DNA of 64,000 nucleotides, taken from assembly GCF_030704535.1 (NCBI RefSeq), contig NC_081807.1, positions 5,807,001 to 5,871,000 on the forward strand. The letters are read 5' to 3'. The notes below the pieces were generated by a model. It made no database searches. It saw only the letters and a program-made list of their open reading frames with translations, and was not told the origin of the DNA. Position 1 is the first letter of the stretch; each line of letters begins with the position of its first letter. Below are positions 20,999 to 32,617 of this stretch, one piece after another. A program made the translations under genes and the position numbers. The stretch is from Vitis vinifera. Taxonomy: Eukaryota > Streptophyta > Magnoliopsida > Vitales > Vitaceae.

Positions 20999-23900
20999 AT
21001 GGAGTCGATCACCTTCTCTGATCTCCACGTCATCGCTGGACCCTCCGTAACTCCCCACGGAGCCCGAGGAGGATCTCCCTCTCTTTCTAGAACCTTCTTC
21101 TCTCCCTCTCGATTTCGCTCCCCTGTTCCCCTTGTCGCTCTTCGCCGTCGCCCTGCTCACGCCGCCATCACTACTAACTCCGTTCCGGTGAGTCTTTTCT
21201 TTTCTTTGTTTTTTTTTTTCTTTTTCTTTTTCTAATCTGTTTGTTTTCCTGGAAAGAAAGAGAAAAAGAAGGTATAAGTAAGTGCTTCGAAGTGTTTTTT
21301 ATTTTTCTCTTTTTTGCTTTTGCCTCCTGATGCTGGTTTTAAACAAGTGTCGAATTGCTAAGTGCTGAGAATATACAAAAGATAGCTGTAACTTGGAGTC
21401 ATCTGATACTCTTACCAACTTGGAATGTAAAGGTGGCATTTTATTAAATGCTGGGTTCTTTCAATAACTGTTCTTACAGAATCTCAAGGATAAAATAGAT
21501 AAATAATAAAACTAGGTAGGTTTTCTATTCTCATGGTTTCATCAAATGTTCACTGCAATTGGAATGCTAAGTGTTGAGGCCTCGCGTCCTGGTGATCCAC
21601 GTAGTTGCCAAATGGATGGACACACGATCTCAACCAATATAGGTTCTTGATTCAGTCGTTCCACCTGCAAAAGGCATCCGGACGGGGTGTCCGGACGCAT
21701 CCTCCGATGGTTTTGTCAGCCATGGTCAAAGAGAGAGAAATAAATCGGTTGACCTTTTACTAGGTATCACAAACTTACATTCCTCTTTGTGTGAAGGTTG
21801 ATATATATAGTATCAGAAGTTTTGATTCTTCTTTAATGGTGGGGAGATATTTTGTGTTGTCATGATGACACTAGGTGGTGGCAGGGCCATCATTACCCTA
21901 CGGGCGGTTTGACAGAGATCGTGGTAAGTGATGCGGCTGTCAGAGATCGTGGTAGGTGATCATGTGAAATGATCGTGGGAAGTGACTTGTTGTCACTTCA
22001 TCTTGTCCCTTTACTCTGCAGGTGACGGAACGTGGGCCATGGCAGGCTGTTGTGATAACGTGTAAGACTTGCTTTACTTCAGTCAATGACCCGGACAATC
22101 GTATCCGAATGACCTATATTGGTTATTCGGATGTATTGTGAAAGCCGTCCGGATGTTTATGTTTATAAGTGTCGTTTGCCTTTCCTTGAGGCAGTCCGGA
22201 TAGAAGAAGCGCGTCATGTGTATCCGGATGGGGGTGATCCGGATGATAATGCATGCCACGTGTCACCATGAGATGTGTGACACGTGTTCTCAGGAGGAGG
22301 GGTCCCTACACTAAGCATCTGTCAAATTTGAATTTGGTAACGGTTTATACTTCCACTTTTAATTAGATAAGGTGGTCAATTCACTGTCTAAATTTGGGGT
22401 TTGAAGTCTGATTTAGGCCTCCGCTTATACTGCGCCTCCTACAAGTTTGCCATCAGCTGATCCCGTTTGAGCATTGGGTTAATATCTAAGTTGGAGAGCC
22501 TATGGACAAGTCGGATTTAAGCTTGTCTCTTAGCCTCAAGCTCAAGAATTCAAAATTTATGCAAACAATTCCTACAAATCATCAATTTAAAGAGACACCT
22601 TTGAACAATGTTCATTACAAGAGATATACAATGTTAGTTACTGCAAATTTAATTTACTATTATTTATTTTTCCCTTTTTATCTTTATCAACAAGAGCGGT
22701 GCTTCATATTTTGATCATTCAAAACCTCCTCAATTAAAGAAACTTTTTTGGTAATAAAATCAATAAAGTTCATTATTCTATACTCAATGAATTGAATAAA
22801 AGAATCGCCCATTGATGATCTATTAGGCTTAATTCATAGAAACAGGCATTTGTCCTGTTGTATATCCCATCGAAAAGGGTTTACCCCTTGTCTCAGAAAA
22901 AGATCAATTTAAGAGGTCCACCACCCTTGGACTGTTCTATGACTCTAACCTTCCCAAACTCAAAGGAGCTAGAGCACCCTACAAACAATTCAAAGGAGCT
23001 CATGAGGGAATACTCCTTCCAATATATTTCTTTCTTTGTTGTTTAAGTGAATGTTTGGTAAAACTTAATACTTATTCCTTAATAACTTAAGTTGACCTTA
23101 AGTTAAATTTTTGTTATGTTGTTAACATAAAACTTATTACTTATTTTTTGTTTTAAGTAGTAAGGTTGTTTGGTAAAGTTAATTTAAAATTTATTATAAA
23201 TCATGAAATTGACACATTTACCCTCGTTAATTTTGAACTAATATCTATCCTCATGTATTTTAACTAATATTTATTTTAATTTATTTTAAGTAATAAAGTT
23301 ACTTATAAAACATCCATATTTAAAGTATTGAAGATATATAAGATAACCATAAAATATTTATTATAAAGTCATGGATGTGGAATCATAATTCTAAAATATA
23401 CTCTCACTAGTGTGGACAAATGAGGCAAATGGTATTAGAGATTAAGAATAAATTAACTCTTTTGACTTAATACCTAATACTTAAAGTTAAAAATAACTTT
23501 ATGTAGTAATTTTAACTTATTTTACCAAACATGCTTAATCTATTTAATTACTTAAATTAAGTTATTAAATCATATTAAGTCATTTGATTTACCAAACACT
23601 CTCTAAGTTGGCTAAGAAGTCATAGTTCATTGCTTTCCTACCAACATGATTCATTTGAAAATTCCTTTTTTAACCATCTAACTCTTCTATAGTTCTCAAT
23701 TATGTTTCCTATTTTCTAAATTTTTTATGGAGGTGGTGAATAACTCCTTTAACATCTCCTCCTTCAATATGAATGTTACCAATATATTTACTGACACTAT
23801 GAAGCCATTTCTAAGATTTAAAATCTCCAACTATGTTACCAATATCTAACTTGGACCAATTAACCCTTTTACAAATAGGTTTTATAGGTTAGAGACTAAT

Positions 23901-26900
23901 GAACCTTGAAGTACATGCCTGAAGTCTTTCTTGGCTCATCAAAATTTAAATTAGACATCTTGCTTGAGGAGTCGTCTAGTAAATACATTTGATGACCTTT
24001 TTAGTTGATAAGATTGAATATTGGTGTGTCCCAATAATTCATGGCCTTTACACATACTAGTTGCTTTTTGTTGGTACTAAAAAGGTTTAGATTTACTGTT
24101 ATTATAATTGCTTCATTTTGGTTGCACCAAATCTGTTATGTGATAATGGCATCTGATAAAGTTACTTCCTGTAATCACTTCATTTTTCATTTGTGAGCTA
24201 GATAAACCCTTTATGGTTCGAGGCATCTTGTGGGATGAGATTAAAAGGAAAATCTTGTTATAATTCTAATTTCTAAATAATAAGAAAAAGTTATGATTTT
24301 AGCACTAGGATGGTGGAGTTAAAGAACAATACATGGTTTATAAACCAAGGGAAGGGAGGGTTATAGGGACAAAATTGGGGTGAAGGTTGGTTCGGTATTG
24401 ATACAAAGTAAGGTAGTGAACACATCTCATTTTCTATCTTTTGATTATCTCATAATTAATTTTTTTTATTTAAGTGTCAATTATAATCTAAATTTTAATA
24501 TAAAACCATTAAGAGATAAGATGTAAATATATGACAAAATTCTTAAGGTCATGTTTAAATGTAAACCAAGACTTCCTGCATCTTGTTGCCAATTGCTCCT
24601 CAACTAAAATTTGAAACTTATATTAACTTATAAGCGAATAATACCAAACCAAACCACACAATAATATGAATTACCAAAATGCATATCCAAACACCCTCAA
24701 TTTATAAAATTACAGAAACACCTCTGTACATGGCATTTAAGATTTCTCCTTGAGAAGGCTAGAACCAAGCAGGTTCAACCATACCCCATTATAAGTAGAC
24801 CTTTATCATTTGACAACTATGTTAGTACCATTAATCGTTTGTGGAGCCCCACGATTTTTGTGAATTTTTAACTGCATTCTTCATCACTCATCTTGAATAA
24901 AAACTTACAAAAAATACTTGCCAACTGCTAATTGGCTGTGCGTATCCCTCTATGCACTTGGTAATTGCTTGAGTAAAACATTCTGAAGTTTCTCTTAAAT
25001 GTTTTTATAATAGATGTAACCTTGCAGTAACACAATTTTTTTACCTTTTCATCCCCTTTTGGTACAATAAGGGGGTAACACAATTGCATCTTTCCACCAA
25101 TGATAATGCCCTAACTCGGTATGTTGATTTGCAGCATAGAAATGGAACATATAGAGTTGGTGATTTTATGACAAAAAAGGAGCATTTACATGTTGTAAAA
25201 CCTACAACCCCTGTTGATGAAGGTATATTATTGGTACTTGGATTTGTTCGTAGTAAATATATTATTATTGGTTCTCTTTCTTATTTATCCATCATTTCTT
25301 GCTGACAGCATTAGAAGCTCTTGTGGAGAAAAAAATTACTGGCTTTCCTGTGATTGATGAAGATTGGAAATTGGTAATTTTATTTAAGCTTTTACCAAGA
25401 CCTTTAATTGTTTTCTTCTTTTATTTCCCTGATGATTTATATCTGGATCTTGAACACATTATATATTTTTTTTTCTGTTAGCATATGAAGGTTTCTTTGT
25501 TAAATTTATTCTGGATAAGTAATTTTTAGTTACTCAGAGTTAAGCCTCAATTTGATGTTTTAAATCATAGTCACGGGTGAAATTCTGACTTAACATTTTG
25601 CACTCATAATTGGAATGGTAAAAATAGTATTTGGGGGAAACTATAATATGTCATTGGTGATTGACATCCTAATGGGGTTTCCCAGTTTCTTTTCCTGTTC
25701 AGAAATGTAATTGACTGCAGAGTTGTAATAGGCACTAATCTTAAATATCATGTTGCATCTGACTTTGTTGTACCACCTGGAAAAGGTAACTGTCCTTTTT
25801 TTCCTTTTCAAAAGACTGATAATGAAGACTTGGGCTGCAATGTTCCTCCTTTTCCTTTAGGAGGAAAGGAAATTAATCAATATGAAACATCTTGTGAATT
25901 GAATGCAAACTTTGTTGAAATGATGGCTATTCTTTGCTTCACATGAATGTTTAATGTAACTCAGAATAAACAACTATTTTGAACCCATGTTGTTGAAATT
26001 TGAAACTTCTAAGGTGTATAGTCTGTACTCTCAGGACTATGAGAGCTGAATCTGATGAGATTCAAATGTTTCACATGCAAAAATATATTCTTCCAAAAAT
26101 AAAGTGTTAAATTTTTTTTTGAGCCCGTGAGTAAAAGCTGCAATCAGCATGATATCGTATTGTTTATACAGAAACATTAATTGCTTTTTAATAACCAATG
26201 AGTTGTGGCTTGAAGAAAAAAAAAAAAGAAAAAACAAAGAAAAAAAATCATTCACAGAGGAAAAAAGAGATTCTCGCAACCCAATCACAAGGAAATCAAC
26301 TCAGAAAACATGACTAGAAACAATTTTTTTGAATCCATGTTTTAGTAAGGGAGTTTCTCGATTGGTATGGCAACACAGCCATGAAACATGAATTCATCTT
26401 GTTAGACAAAAAAAAAAAAAAAATCACTCAGCCTGTGCCAATAATGGGAATTCCCATCTTGGCCTGAGAGATGACTGGAGAATCACCTCCAACATGGTTA
26501 TCCAAATCATTGGCCCTGGCAATAAATACGTCTAAGCAGGAGAGCCTGCATCTCCATTTTAATAGCAACACTTTTATCATAAAACATGGACAAAATGTAA
26601 ACCATGTATAAGCTCTGCAACCTGAAAAGGCCTCCAACCTTGTAGTTCCCAAGTTCTCCCAAAAAAGAAAAAAAGAAAAAAAAAAGAAAAAAAAAAAAAG
26701 AACACATCTCCAAAATTGGTATTTGGGCATTATATGCTAAATTTCTATTGAATGAATTATGAAGTTTCTTATTGAATTTGAAATGGAAAGGGATCCGGCG
26801 GTTTCATACCATTATTTCACAAGAGACTGCTTTTTAGTTTTTTAATTTATTTTTTTAATTTTATTATTATACTGTGGAGTATAGAATCTCTTTCTCCAAA

Positions 26901-29900
26901 CTATGTACTCTTTCTCCATCTAGATAATTTGGGGTAGTGGGGCAAATTTAAGCATCCACTCAGCTTGATATGAAAATGATTGTTCAAGCAGTTAAGAGTT
27001 ATTGGTTGTTGGTCATTTCTTACTTTTTTGATAGTCAAATGCTGCATTGTGGTGGTTGGCAACCATTTCTTTTGATTTGAAACTTTTTATTTTCATTATT
27101 TTCTACCAGTGAGTTATCTTTGCCTATGTTGAGAGTTGAGTTGATAATATCTGGTACAGCCAAATATTCATGATCTATTAGATTATGTTACTTCAGTTCA
27201 TTTACTAAATGCTATTTTTTTGCCACAGGTTGGTCTTGTTTCTGATTATGATTTGTTAGCACTTGACTCCATATCAGGTACTACAAGAATAGTGAGAAAA
27301 TATTGATGGTTTGAACTTATTATGCATTTTTTTTATTGGATCGTTATGTCAATTTGTATGAGTTGTGTTACCCATGGTTATGGTTTGGGTATTAGGTGTT
27401 CTTTGATTAATGACAAGCTCCATTCTTGTGATTGCAAGACATCTTCCATGTTGACATAACATATCTTCTATGTCAGTTTTGCTGTTTTCTATGGGATTGT
27501 ACATAGATTAGGTCTAAGCATCATGTTTATGGAAATCTTAAAACCTCAAATATTGAAAGTTTGAACTTTCCATGAAAACTTTGAAGAATGGTTAGAAGTT
27601 GAACTTTACAATAATCATTAACAACAGCAACAATTAGAAATTGAACATCACAATAATCATTAACAACAGCAACAATTAGAAATTGAACATCACAATAATC
27701 ATTAACAACAACAACAACAACCATTACTATTGCTACTACTACTACTACTAAGGGAAGCCTTTTTTAGGCAAATCGAGTTTAGTAATTGCTGGAGCTGACA
27801 AATTGTCTTAAATACTGATTACTTTGTTGAATTTTGATCCCATGTGGTTGCATATGTGTCAGTCAGACAAAGCTTTTTAATCTAGTAATAACTTTATGAG
27901 CAAATGAACTTGTAACTATGTTTTTGTTCTTGTTTTATATTCCTCTTAGTGACTGTACAATTTGTGGTGTTTTTTCTTTGGTTGTCATCATGGGTCAATT
28001 TGCGTTGAGATTTTGTTATATAGTTTCATTATTCAGTTTATTCTGAATTTTTTATGTTGATCGAGTATATTGTCTTTCTGGCAATTAGGTGGTGCTCAAA
28101 TTGACACAACCCTGTTTCCTGATGTTGATAGTTCTTGGAAGGTATGTGAGAAATCCTTTTCAATTGTTGATTTCTTGTTAATTACTGTTGTCCTCTTGTA
28201 CACTATTCCATATGTTTCATCATGATAAATGAAAATTATTTTGTTGTTATTTCTTTTTCTGGAGAAACAATGCAGTGTTACTGCTCTTGTAATTAAACAT
28301 GGTTGCAGCATTTAGATTTGGTGGTTGTAAGTTGCTATGATACTATAGCAAGTTGATAAACCTGTCAGATCTCCAGTAATAGAGATGGAACTGAGAACTT
28401 TACAAGAGGGTTGCGCTTGAATTGATGTGTTATAAATCAAAATGGTTCAATCTTCTCTTGTCACAATTTAAAATATAGTTAAAAAAAATTCACCTGGATT
28501 TATTACACTAGAAAGATCAAACCATGGCTAGTATCCCTTCTGAAATTAGTTTATTCAAGGGCTTCACCAAACTCGTCAAAGAAAACTAGATGGTGGCTTG
28601 TCGAGGCCCTTTCTTGAAGGAATCAAAAGGTTTTGCCCTACGGGTAGTGCTGGGATACAAGGTTAAGAATCATAATCCACCAACACTCAACAATTTATTA
28701 TTGTCTGATGCTTGTCTCCCTGTAAATGCATTCTATCATAAGTCTTTCCATGTGACTGAATACTAATAAATATAGATGCATGGTAGGGACTCAACATATA
28801 TGGGCACAGCACATGGTCTTGAATTTGAAAGCTGTCCTATTGTGCTCACCATTTTTCTTGTAACATTTGTCCTATTAGCAGATAAAGGCAATCTTCTAGC
28901 CAGGAATTGTGTGAAGATTGTCTTGCCAGCTACTGCTCTATTTTTTATTTTTATTTTTTTAATTCGGGAAAATTATGGCAGGCGTTCAATCAGATACAGA
29001 AACTCCTTGCTAAAACTAAGGGGAAAGTTGTTGGTGATGTGATGACACCTGCTCCAGTTGTTGTTCATGAAACCACCAACCTTGAAGATGCTGCTAGGTA
29101 CATGTTTCTTTTACTTTTCATGATACACCAATTTCAGTTGAAGAGAGACTTTTTTGTTGGATAGGCAAAGATAAGAGCTTTTAATCTTGAATGTTGTTTA
29201 TTTGAGAACTATAAATTTGATGAACAGTAAGTTTTGCAACTTGTTAACTGCAGTCAGGCTTCCATTCCTGGGAATGGAACTCAATGATTCTTAAAACTTC
29301 TACCTAGAAAGAAAAAAGAGAAAAGCAAAAGGTTTTCTTGAAACTAAAATCTTGAATTCACAAATATTTTATAAAAAAGAATGTAACAAAGAACAACATT
29401 TATCCTTAAAATATTCTGCATTTAACATCACATGTGCATCCCAACACCATCTCATGCATTCTAATTTGTCATAGTCATTCTTTCCTGAAAAATTTGGAGA
29501 ACTAAATAACCACAAACTGATTCTTCCAATTTAGGTTATTGCTCGAAACAAAGTACCGCCGGTTGCCTGTAGTAGATGGTGATGGCAAGCTGGTAAGATA
29601 ATTTTATATCAACTTTCCTTGGTAAAACTCTGTTATGATTGGACGTTCTTCAGCAGTAAGTAGTCTGATTGTTCTCTGTTTCTATGTTGAAGGTTGGAAT
29701 TGTCACAAGGGGAAGTGTTGTTAGGGCTGCCCTCAAGATAAAAGGTACTAGAGAAAAGTTGCCATGATTCTACAACCACCATATCCAAACCTTGGGGGCA
29801 CATTGATGTAGCAGATAGCTGTTCTGAAATTTGCTTTCCAACATATTCTGTTGGTACATCTATACCAAATGGAGATAAGTTATATTGTTGGCTTAGGCAT

Positions 29901-30368
29901 TATGGTGCTTAGAAGGAAGAGATGGATAGATCTCATAAATATATCTAAAGTGTTCTTGTCCTGTTAATTTTCATTTACATATTCTTTTTAGGCTTGTAAA
30001 ATTTATGAACTTTAGATAGGCTATGAATTGACCAGAAGCATTCTTCTGTCAAATATTGTATTATAAACAATGCCAAATTTTGCTGGAAAAACTCATAATA
30101 TATATGCTCTTGAACTTTATTTTGGGATCTCTTCTGCACATTCATGCCTCTGTTAAAATTATTTTGTTCTTCTTGATTTTTGGGTCCATGTAATGCTCCT
30201 TATATAGGTGGTGATAAGCCAATAAAACGAGTCATCGGTGAAGGCAGGGGATCCTGGTTCCAGGGGAAGCAGAGGAACTGCATTCTGCCAATGTCACCAT
30301 TAAAACTTTCATCACTGTGCCACATACAATTCATGCACCATTGTTTTTTTAGAAATTGGATCACTTGA
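20999..30368 (+). CDS. CBSX: Chloroplast CBSX protein (paired CBS domains)
   Basis: Homologue of Arabidopsis CBSX1/CBSX2, plastid proteins that bind adenosine ligands and activate thioredoxins. Exons: 20999-21187, 25135-25222, 25309-25373, 27229-27277, 28089-28141, 28982-29097, 29535-29592, 29693-29744, and probably 30208-30368. All are GT-AG and in phase. Residues 1-63 are Ser/Arg/Pro-rich with few acidic residues, a likely plastid transit peptide. CBS1 is about 71-131 (VGDFMT to VGLVSDYDLLALDSISG). CBS2 is about 165-222 (VGDVMTPAP to VGIVTRGSVVRAALKIK). The C-terminus is uncertain: reading through the last donor ends GTREKLP at 29767 (231 residues), while splicing to 30208 gives GGDKPIK plus about 45 residues. 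CBSX proteins are about 236-238 residues. Intron 1 is 3.9 kb and holds a solo LTR and a MITE. Confidence 0.93.
21572..22310. mobile_element. 739-bp solo LTR in CBSX intron 1
   Basis: Begins TGTTGAGGCC, ends GGTCCCTACA, and is flanked by a perfect 5-bp duplication CTAAG (21567-21571 and 22311-22315). No retroelement coding lies next to it. The LTR carries at least six copies of the TCCGGA/TCCGGAC motif. The sharp ends and perfect duplication suggest a fairly recent insertion. Confidence 0.9.
22316..23048. other. CBSX intron 1, unassigned part
   Basis: AT-rich intron sequence. The open frames at 22502-22714 and 22858-23046 have no recognisable domain. Confidence 0.5.
23049..23603. mobile_element. 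MITE, family A (copy 1)
   Basis: Ends are 'gaatgtttggtaaaactt' and, reverse-complemented from the right, 'agagtgtttggtaaatc': imperfect terminal inverted repeats. The interior is made of 'aacttaagtt'-type inverted blocks with no coding. A related copy lies at 51295-51933, sharing 'acttaaattaagttatta' near its right end. Confidence 0.7.
23604..25134. other. CBSX intron 1, 3' part
   Basis: No exon found between the MITE and exon 2. The acceptor 'gatttgcag' precedes exon 2 at 25135. Confidence 0.6.
25374..27228. other. CBSX intron 3
   Basis: 1.85-kb intron with several poly(A)/poly(T) tracts (about 26219-26246, 26407-26423, 26665-26700), likely tails of decayed retro-insertions. No exon seen. 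Confidence 0.6.
27611..27735. repeat. 42-bp minisatellite in CBSX intron 4
   Basis: 'ataatcattaacaacagcaa' starts at 27611 and 27653, and again at 27695 with a variant end: nearly three units of exactly 42 bp. They pass into (aac)n at about 27707-27720 and (cta)n at about 27733-27749. Confidence 0.9.
28142..28981. other. CBSX intron 5
   Basis: 0.84-kb intron, no exon recognised. A T-rich tract lies just before the acceptor at 28980-28981. Confidence 0.6.
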
Positions 30369-31117
30369 AGGGCCAGGGCACTGTCTATATGGTAGAGCAC
30401 AGAACCCATCTTAGAAGGCAACTTCTCTTTTCTCCCAGCTCCTTTCCTTTGTCTCATTCTAGTATTCATAGACATGGGTTCGCCCAAACTTGAACTGTTC
30501 TTTAATTCCTCACACATAAGGAGGCCACTTGATCCCAATGGTAGACTTTAGGCAGGGCATATGCAGTTCATGGAGTTCAAGCCACCGAAATAACAACTTC
30601 AACAGGGTCCTCCTCTTCCGCAAAGCCATTCAAAGAGACTAACAGTTAGGCCACCACAGTGCTTTCTCCCACCCTCACCTTACGGTCCTTACCCACCGGT
30701 GAATATAGCTAGCCTGAAGGGTGTGAAAACCAGTTACCTGTCGATTTCCTTTATGATGATGTCTGGTAAGTTCCATATGGCAGCTCCTTAGGGACCAGTG
30801 TCCCTATGCAATAGAAGCATTAATATGTAAATGTATTCAGTTCCCTCGATGCGATCTAATTGATCTCGAATCTTTCATATAACAAGGTGCGTGTGGACGG
30901 AATAATGTCCATTCTTTGGTTTGCTGCACAAGAAAGCAAAAAAGCACGCGTGGCCCCTGCCCCATTGCCATGTTTGAGAGATGGCTTTGTCTGTTCTGCG
31001 TAATCGGCGTCAGCCATGACACACAAATATACCATAATTTAGAGAATTATGTTCAATTTTTTATTTTTCTAAAATTAAAAGCAATAAATTTAATATTTTT
31101 TTATTTGCCAAATAATT
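30369..31117. other. CBSX 3' region and UGT promoter region
   Basis: Intergenic. A less AT-rich patch (about 30560-30800) has short open frames in all plus-strand phases, but no domain I can name. Bases 31020-31110 are AT-rich, leading into the UGT promoter. Confidence 0.45.
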
Positions 31118-31135
31118 ATGCGACACGTCATGAGA

Positions 31136-31146
31136 CTTCTATTTAA
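31136..31146 (+). promoter_or_regulatory. TATA-like element of the first UGT
   Basis: 'ttctatttaag' lies 47-57 bases before the ATG at 31193. It also lies downstream of an in-frame ATG at 31118, which argues that the upstream ATG is not transcribed. Confidence 0.5.
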
Positions 31147-31192
31147 GCCCCACAGGCCCAGGAACCTTTCAAACCCAATCCGCTTTGCAACC

Positions 31193-32617
31193 ATGGCGTC
31201 CGATGCCGGGAAAGTTGAGATGCTGTTTTTCCCATACGTCGGTGGCGGCCACCTCATCCCTATGGTCGACCTCGCCAGAGTATTCGCTTCTCGGGGAGCT
31301 AAATCCACCATCATCACTGCTCCAGATAATGCCCTGCTCATCCACAAAGCCATTCTTCGTGATCAGAAACTTGGCCACGACATCAACCTCCACACCCTCG
31401 AGTCACCTTCGGCTCCCGTCTCCTTCGGCGACATGTCCGCGCCGCCGTTCACCGACACCACGGTGCTCCGGGAGCCGCTCCGTCAACTGCTCATCCAACG
31501 GCCACCCGACTGTGTCGTCACTGACATGTTCCACCGTTGGGTAGCCGACGATGTCCACGAGTTGGGCATCCGGATCATCGTCTTCAACGGCAGCGGTTGC
31601 TTCCCTCGATGTGGAGAAGACAGCCTTCGACGCTATTCGCCCCATGAGAAGGTGGGTTCGGAATCGGAGGTCTTTGTTCTGCCGGGTCTTCCTGATAGGA
31701 TCGAATTGACGAGGTCTCAGGTTCCACACTTTGATCGAACACCCAACAAGCGCCCGAAGATGATGAACTGGGAAGCCAAGACTTATGGGTCGGTTGTCAA
31801 CAGCTTCTACGAGCTGGAGCCTGCTTATGTAGACTATTTCAGGAACCAAATGGGGAAGAAGGCGTGGCTCGTCGGACCGGTTTGTCTCTGCAACAAAAAT
31901 ATTGAAGATAAAGCTGGGAGAGGCCAAGAGGCCTCCATTGATGAGCAGGCCTGTTTGAACTGGCTCGATTCGAAACAGCCTAACTCCGTTCTGTATGTTA
32001 GTTTCGGGAGTTTGGCTCGTCTCCCCCCTCGACAACTTCTAGAGATCGCCTGCGCTCTTGAGGCGTCCGGCCGGCCCTTCATATGGGTGGTGGGGAAAGT
32101 TTTCCAAACCGTCGCAGGAGAAGAAGAAAATTGGCTTCCTTCGGGATATGAGGAGAGAATGGTGGAATCGAAGATGGGTTTAATAATAAGGGGATGGGCG
32201 CCCCAATTGCTGATTCTAGAACACGCCGCCATCGGAGGATTCGTGACTCACTGTGGGTGGAATTCCACGCTGGAGGCAGTGTGCGCCGGGGTTCCGATGA
32301 TAACGTGGCCGCTGACGGCAGAGCAATTCTTGAATGAGAAGCTGGTGACGGATGTATTGAGGGTTGGGGTTAGGGTGGGGAGCATGGACTGGAGGTCGTG
32401 GAAAGATGAGCCAACGGAGGTGGTGGGAAGGGAGAAGATGCAGACGGCGGTGGAGAGGTTGATGGGCGGCGGAGAAGAGGCGGTGGAGATGAGAAGCCGA
32501 GGGAGAGAGGTGGCGGGGAAGGCAAAGAGGGCTGTTGAAGAGGGCGGGTCATCGTACACAGATGCCATCGCTGTGATTGAGGAGCTTAAGGCTTGCCGGA
32601 AAGATGGAAAATTTTGA
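31193..32617 (+). CDS. UGT73-type UDP-glycosyltransferase (first of pair)
   Basis: Family-1 glycosyltransferase, predicted to transfer glucose from UDP-glucose to a small phenolic or terpenoid acceptor in the cytosol. Intronless, 474 residues. The catalytic pair is His20 (GGGHLIPM) and Asp111 (CVVTDMF). The 44-residue PSPG box is 335-378 (WAPQ to ITWPLTAEQ) with the HCGWNS core; the final Gln favours UDP-glucose. The SFYELEPAY and GPVCLCN motifs are typical of group D (UGT73). The start at 31193 has a good context (accatggcg) and matches the family N-terminus; an ATG at 31118 in the same frame would add 25 unusual residues. Compared with its neighbour, the acceptor-side loop between His20 and Asp111 is 12 residues shorter. 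The acceptor cannot be told from sequence. Confidence 0.95.
   Translation: MASDAGKVEMLFFPYVGGGHLIPMVDLARVFASRGAKSTIITAPDNALLIHKAILRDQKLGHDINLHTLESPSAPVSFGDMSAPPFTDTTVLREPLRQLLIQRPPDCVVTDMFHRWVADDVHELGIRIIVFNGSGCFPRCGEDSLRRYSPHEKVGSESEVFVLPGLPDRIELTRSQVPHFDRTPNKRPKMMNWEAKTYGSVVNSFYELEPAYVDYFRNQMGKKAWLVGPVCLCNKNIEDKAGRGQEASIDEQACLNWLDSKQPNSVLYVSFGSLARLPPRQLLEIACALEASGRPFIWVVGKVFQTVAGEEENWLPSGYEERMVESKMGLIIRGWAPQLLILEHAAIGGFVTHCGWNSTLEAVCAGVPMITWPLTAEQFLNEKLVTDVLRVGVRVGSMDWRSWKDEPTEVVGREKMQTAVERLMGGGEEAVEMRSRGREVAGKAKRAVEEGGSSYTDAIAVIEELKACRKDGKF

Noticed and set aside
20801..21235. Longer CBSX frame starting upstream at 20801 and running into the intron
   Set aside because: The upstream part is pyrimidine-rich leader; the part after 21187 is intron (GTGAGT donor followed by poly-T).
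27611..27720. CRISPR-like array
   Set aside because: Direct 42-bp tandem units with no spacers, in a plant intron; a minisatellite.
31118..31192. Upstream in-frame ATG for the first UGT
   Set aside because: It would precede the TATA-like site at 31136-31146 and add 25 residues unlike any family member; 31193 has the standard N-terminus and context.
31403..32035. 210-codon minus-strand frame
   Set aside because: Lies wholly inside the GC-rich UGT coding region and has no domain; shadow frame.
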